Notes under the pieces: model-generated | What the model was told of the DNA's origin: nothing | Database searches by the model: none | The model's input: the letters and a program-made list of their open reading frames with translations, nothing else | Program-made: the position numbers and the translations under genes | Source of the DNA: Akkermansia muciniphila | GTDB lineage: Bacteria > Verrucomicrobiota > Verrucomicrobiia > Limisphaerales > UBA9464 | Assembly (NCBI GenBank): GCA_945900455.1 | Contig: CAMDJH010000026.1 | Span: forward strand, 1 to 37,751 | Reading direction: 5' to 3' | DNA length: 37,751 bases | Shown here: positions 34,567 through 37,751 of the stretch, one piece after another | How positions within the stretch are numbered: the stretch's first letter is position 1 | Layout: each line of letters begins with the position of its first letter

Positions 34567-35355
34567 ATGCACCCAATGCTTCCAACAAACCGAGCTCGGC
34601 ACTCCCGCTGGCGAGCATTCACACTGATCGAATTGCTGGTTGTCATCGCAATCATAGCGATTCTCGCTGGCATGCTGCTGCCAGCGCTGGCCAAGGCTAA
34701 ATCAAAAGCCAAGACGACTTCCTGCCTGAACAACAATCGGCAGATCGGATTGGCCACGATTATGTATGTTCAGGACTACCGGAGATATCCTGGATGCCTT
34801 TTTGCCAACAGTCCGGGAAGATATGTATGGATGACCCGGCTCTTTACGCAGATCGGAACGAATCGGGCGGTGTTTTCCTGCGCGGCCGCCAAACCCCGCT
34901 CCTATTGGAGCACCAATGTTAACAAGACTTTGGGAATCTCCGGAGACCCTTACGCGGTCCGATTCGACAGCTATTTTTCGCTTGGCTACAACGATTGGGG
35001 AGGGCACGGAGCCTTCTCCACCCACGGGCTTGGCGGGGACGTGGATCAAGCCCAGTGGCCCGAGATCGCGGAGTCTGCCGTCAAGAATCCTACCGAGATG
35101 ATAATGCTGGGTGACACCAAATCGGACAAGAACTTCGACGCGAATATAGACCCGACGAATCCCAGCGAATGGCCGGCCAGCCGGCATGGCGGGCGCACTG
35201 TTCTCATGTTTGCCGAGGGCCATGCGGAGAGCCCCCGTCGCCGCGATGTAGTGAACCCGAAGAGCGATTGGGCCAGAAAGTGGTGCAATACCGGTGTGGC
35301 GGATGGAACCTGGACGTTTGATGCAAAACAGGCGGACATGATCGACCTGGACTAA
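34567..35355 (+). CDS. type II pseudopilin-like protein (prepilin N-terminal methylation motif)
   Basis: The N-terminus [22 protein letters not shown] is the prepilin signal: cut before FTLIE by the prepilin peptidase, with Glu at +5 and a hydrophobic helix. After the helix comes [27 protein letters not shown], typical of the large verrucomicrobial/planctomycetal family with an H-X9-DG C-terminal motif; here [17 protein letters not shown] shows that region with EG in place of DG. It probably assembles into a pseudopilus or sits on the cell surface. A second ATG at 34576 is possible. It opens a tight plus-strand run with ridA-like and PLP-enzyme genes. Confidence 0.9.
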   Translation: MHPMLPTNRARHSRWRAFTLIELLVVIAIIAILAGMLLPALAKAKSKAKTTSCLNNNRQIGLATIMYVQDYRRYPGCLFANSPGRYVWMTRLFTQIGTNRAVFSCAAAKPRSYWSTNVNKTLGISGDPYAVRFDSYFSLGYNDWGGHGAFSTHGLGGDVDQAQWPEIAESAVKNPTEMIMLGDTKSDKNFDANIDPTNPSEWPASRHGGRTVLMFAEGHAESPRRRDVVNPKSDWARKWCNTGVADGTWTFDAKQADMIDLD

Positions 35356-35368
35356 TTTTATGTTATTT

Positions 35369-35803
35369 ATGAAACGCCGACTGCTTCCGTTGTTGTGCCT
35401 GGCTGCATTGTGTGCCATGGCTGGAATTATCTGGGCTCAAAAGTCCGTCCCGTTGGCCACCTTGCCTTTCAGCCCGGGGCGTCTAGCAGGTCCGACGCTC
35501 TATGTCAGTGGACAGGTTCCGCGCACCGCCGACGGTAAGGATGTCCGAGATTCCGTCGAAGCGGAGACGCGTCAGGTTATGGAGAATCTGAGCCGTGTGC
35601 TCAAGCAGAACGGCTATGGCATCGACGACGTCGTTAACGTGACGGTTTATCTTAAGGATATTAGCGATTACGCCGAGATGAACAAAGTGTACGCGTCCTA
35701 TTTCAAGAATGGGTTCCCGGCGCGGGCCACGGTGGGCGGTGTGGAAATCGTATTCGGGTTTCGGGTTGAGATCAGTTGTGTAGCCTACCGCAGCGGCAAA
35801 TGA
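35369..35803 (+). CDS. exported RidA/YjgF family protein
   Basis: RidA proteins form trimers that hydrolyse reactive enamine/imine intermediates, such as 2-aminoacrylate, made by PLP enzymes. The mature part shows GPTLYVSGQVPRTADGK, VEAETRQVMENLSRVLKQ, VVNVTVYLKDISDYAEMN and PARATVGGVEIVFGFRVEIS, keeping the substrate-binding Arg of the PARAT motif and the Glu of VEIS. Unusually, a cleavable signal peptide precedes it (RRLLPLLCLAALCAMAGIIWA before QKS), while RidA is normally cytosolic. The ATG at 35369 puts MKRR at the front; an ATG three codons earlier is alternative. It lies 13 bases after the pseudopilin stop and 46 bases before the PLP-enzyme gene. Confidence 0.9.
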   Translation: MKRRLLPLLCLAALCAMAGIIWAQKSVPLATLPFSPGRLAGPTLYVSGQVPRTADGKDVRDSVEAETRQVMENLSRVLKQNGYGIDDVVNVTVYLKDISDYAEMNKVYASYFKNGFPARATVGGVEIVFGFRVEISCVAYRSGK

Positions 35804-35849
35804 TAGTTCCGATACTCCAGCCGGATGGTCCAGTCCCGGGAGAAACATT

Positions 35850-37142
35850 GTGACGCCGAATGAAGGGCGGGCTCTCCCGCCGACGCTGAGTCGTCGCGGC
35901 CTGATTCAGCGATTGGCGCTGGTCGGATCCCTCGCGGGGATTTCGAGGGATACCTCTGTTGCTGGGTCTGTTTCGCTCCCAGACAATGACCTCCTGCGGG
36001 CCAGCCCGGAGCGCTTTTGGTCGCGGATCCGCGCCGAGCATTTCTTGCTTCCTGAATGGCGCATCTTCCTCAACCCGGCGAGCTTGGGGGTAATGCCAAA
36101 GTCGGTGCTCCAGACCATGGTAGGCTCGCTCACGCGCGGCGCCGAGTATGCGACGGATGATGCGCCGCGATGGGGTTACGAGCGGCTCGATGGGGAGCGA
36201 TCGGAGATGGCCGAGTTTTTGGGGTGCGCTCGGGACGAGTTGGCCTTTACCCACAATTGCACCGAAGCCATGAGCATCATTGCCAATGGGCTTGATCTGC
36301 GTGCCGGCGATGAAGTGCTAATTACAAACCAGGAACACGGTGGCGGCACCGGTTGTTGGCGGTTGAAGGCGGCTCGAGTCGGGATAACGGTTCGCGAAGT
36401 TGAGATCCCGGTTTCTCCCCGCCAGCCTGAGGAACTCACGGACCGCCTCATTTCCGCGATCGGCCCCAGGACGCGGGTGCTCAGTTTCAGCGGTATTACC
36501 AGCCTTACAGGTTTGATATTGCCCACTCAGCAGATTTGCCGGGCGGCTCGCGACAAGGGGGTCATCACCGTGGTCGATGGCGCGCACATGGATGGCCAAG
36601 TGCCTCTGTCCTTGCACCAACTTGGCTGTGATTATTTTGCAGGCAGCCCGCATAAATGGCTCTTCGCCCCCGCCGGCTGTGGCTTGCTTTATGGACGGGA
36701 TGATTTGCTCGATCGTCTTTGGCCGTGTGTCGCATCTTCTGGCTGGGACAACAGAACCGACTTGCACGCGGCGCGGTTCATGATGGTGGGAACAAACAAC
36801 CGCTCGACAATCGATGGTATGATTGCGGGCGTGGGATTTCTCAAGAGCCTCGGTGAGCAGGTCGTGTATGATCGCATGCATCACTTGGCGCGAGTGGCGT
36901 TGAAGGCGGCACAGAGCCGAAGTTATATCGAGGTGATTACTCCGGATGATTCGCGCTTCTTTCAGGCGATGCTATCGATTCGCTTCAAGACGGAAAAATT
37001 GGATGCTTTGTGGGCAGCGTTGAAGGAGAAGAAAATCTACGTGCTTGGTGGTCAGCGACTTCGGCTCTCGTTCCATGTCCACACGCGACCGTCGGACATC
37101 GAAACCTTCTTCCAGGTGTGTGATCGCGTTCTGGGTGGTTGA
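35850..37142 (+). CDS. Tat-exported class V aminotransferase-fold PLP enzyme
   Basis: Fold-type I PLP enzyme of the class V (cysteine desulfurase/isopenicillin N epimerase-like) group. A twin-arginine-type signal is present (SRRGLIQRLALVGSLAGIS). PLP features: TEAMSIIANGL for phosphate contact, ITNQEHGGGTGCWR, VVDGAHMDGQ with the ring-binding Asp, and AGSPHKWLFAPAGCGLLYG with the Schiff-base Lys. There is no conserved desulfurase Cys loop that I can identify, so epimerase, lyase or another reaction is possible. The GTG at 35850 is used because it precedes the signal. The adjacent exported RidA suggests that the reaction releases an imine or enamine. Confidence 0.88.
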   Translation: MTPNEGRALPPTLSRRGLIQRLALVGSLAGISRDTSVAGSVSLPDNDLLRASPERFWSRIRAEHFLLPEWRIFLNPASLGVMPKSVLQTMVGSLTRGAEYATDDAPRWGYERLDGERSEMAEFLGCARDELAFTHNCTEAMSIIANGLDLRAGDEVLITNQEHGGGTGCWRLKAARVGITVREVEIPVSPRQPEELTDRLISAIGPRTRVLSFSGITSLTGLILPTQQICRAARDKGVITVVDGAHMDGQVPLSLHQLGCDYFAGSPHKWLFAPAGCGLLYGRDDLLDRLWPCVASSGWDNRTDLHAARFMMVGTNNRSTIDGMIAGVGFLKSLGEQVVYDRMHHLARVALKAAQSRSYIEVITPDDSRFFQAMLSIRFKTEKLDALWAALKEKKIYVLGGQRLRLSFHVHTRPSDIETFFQVCDRVLGG

Positions 37143-37165
37143 CGGGTCTTCGACCGAGCAAAAAT

Positions 37166-37627
37166 ATGAGAACCTTCTTTCAAAACCACACCTTGGCGGT
37201 GCGGACAGTCGCCGGTTGTCTTCCTGGCGCAATCCTTCTGGCTGGCCTGCTGGCGGCGCACGCCCAACCGCTCCAGCCGGAAGTGCTGTTTAATTTTCCA
37301 CGCGGACCGGCGAATCCTCGTGGGAACGTGGTTGAAGGCAGCGACGGCAGTTTCTACGGCACGAGCAGCGACGGCGGAAGATTCGGCTTCGGATCGGTGT
37401 TCAAGGTGACGACCAACGGCACGTTGACCACGCTAGGCTCGTTCATCGGCAGCAACGGGGTGGGGCCGTTTGCCGGCCTGACTCTGGGCAGCGACGGCAG
37501 TTTCTACGGCACGACTTCCCAAGGAGGTGACAATTTTACGGGGACAGTGTTCAAGATAACGAGCAATGGCACGTTGACTACGCTCGTCTCGTTCCCGTTC
37601 GGCGGCAGGACGCGCTTTTCAAAGTGA
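37166..37627 (+). CDS. GloVer-type tandem-repeat protein, short or truncated
   Basis: A signal peptide (VAGCLPGAILLAGLLAAHA) is followed by two repeats of the kind GSDGSFYGT..GG...G.VFK.T.NGTLTTL.SF, typical of the verrucomicrobial choice-anchor GloVer repeat family, whose members usually carry many units. At DNA level a 28-base block recurs exactly at 37337-37364 and 37487-37514. The protein stops at 37627 after GGRTRFSK with no further unit or anchor, so it looks truncated or frame-shifted. The ATG at 37166 lies 23 bases after the PLP-enzyme stop. Confidence 0.72.
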   Translation: MRTFFQNHTLAVRTVAGCLPGAILLAGLLAAHAQPLQPEVLFNFPRGPANPRGNVVEGSDGSFYGTSSDGGRFGFGSVFKVTTNGTLTTLGSFIGSNGVGPFAGLTLGSDGSFYGTTSQGGDNFTGTVFKITSNGTLTTLVSFPFGGRTRFSK

Positions 37628-37699
37628 TTAAGAGATTGAGGTTGAAGGGGATGATCGATTTTGCGGGACAACCTTCCCGAAGTTTTCCATGCTCCCGGG

Positions 37700-37751
37700 A
37701 TGGGTAAACCGAAGCGAGATCCCCTCCAACCCGCTGAGCAGGCCATCCTGG
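37700..37751 (+). CDS. possible 5' end of a gene running off the window
   Basis: An ATG at 37700 opens a frame with 17 codons to the edge, starting MGKPKRDPLQPAEQAIL. This resembles the N-terminus of small winged-helix regulators of the BlaI/MecI type, but 17 residues cannot decide. No ribosome-binding site is evident. Confidence 0.2.
   Translation, partial: MGKPKRDPLQPAEQAIL

Noticed and set aside
37504..37746. An 80-codon minus-strand frame at the right edge
   Set aside because: Antisense to the GloVer-repeat gene with no recognisable features.

Overview
The window looks like chromosomal DNA of a Verrucomicrobiota member, probably near Pedosphaeraceae/Limisphaerales. This is inferred from the gene repertoire: a pseudopilin with the [22 protein letters not shown] N-terminus, Tat-exported Gfo/Idh/MocA proteins, a GloVer-type tandem-repeat protein, a PQQ-like beta-propeller with inserted EF-hands, and a dockerin-bearing secreted cyclophilin. 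No rRNA or other decisive marker is present, so the assignment is inference. Most of the window is housekeeping sequence; no phage, transposase, CRISPR array or recognisable gene cluster for a secondary metabolite was seen.

Left part (1-10.5 kb): a PQQ-like/EF-hand protein running in from the edge, a small unknown gene, mnmG (minus), an atypical aldo/keto reductase, a small unknown gene (minus), argH, dacB/PBP4 (minus), a TPR protein and dnaN. mnmG carries an in-frame insertion of about 58 residues that contains two perfect copies of the parS palindrome TGTTCCACGTGGAACA, 102 bp apart. Together with dnaN, and with a switch from a C-rich to a G-rich top strand around dnaN, this suggests an origin-proximal segment holding the ParB-binding centromere.

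Middle part (10.5-23.3 kb): an exported C39-like peptidase; purA with tandem hairpins and a U-run just before its start codon, then uppS overlapping it by 4 bases; a Tat-exported Gfo/Idh/MocA protein; a YceI protein; an M15 peptidase; a NodU/CmcH-type carbamoyltransferase (minus); tRNA-Lys(CUU) (minus); a second Gfo/Idh/MocA protein; an outer-membrane SphA/MetA-like protein (minus); and a gamma-glutamyltransferase gene broken by a -1 shift exactly at a run of seven G.

Right part (23.3 kb to the end): a large secreted reprolysin-like metalloprotease with eleven fibronectin type III repeats (minus); a 0.57-kb AT-rich intergenic region with an operator-like palindrome; purL (minus) divergent from an aminopeptidase P; a 0.9-kb gene-poor region with two strong factor-independent terminators and a possible structured RNA; a secreted cyclophilin (minus); a 162-bp multi-hairpin element bounded by inverted repeats; then a tight plus-strand run of pseudopilin, exported RidA, Tat-exported PLP enzyme and a short GloVer-repeat protein. 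The RidA/PLP-enzyme pair is a plausible functional unit because RidA proteins hydrolyse reactive imines released by PLP enzymes.
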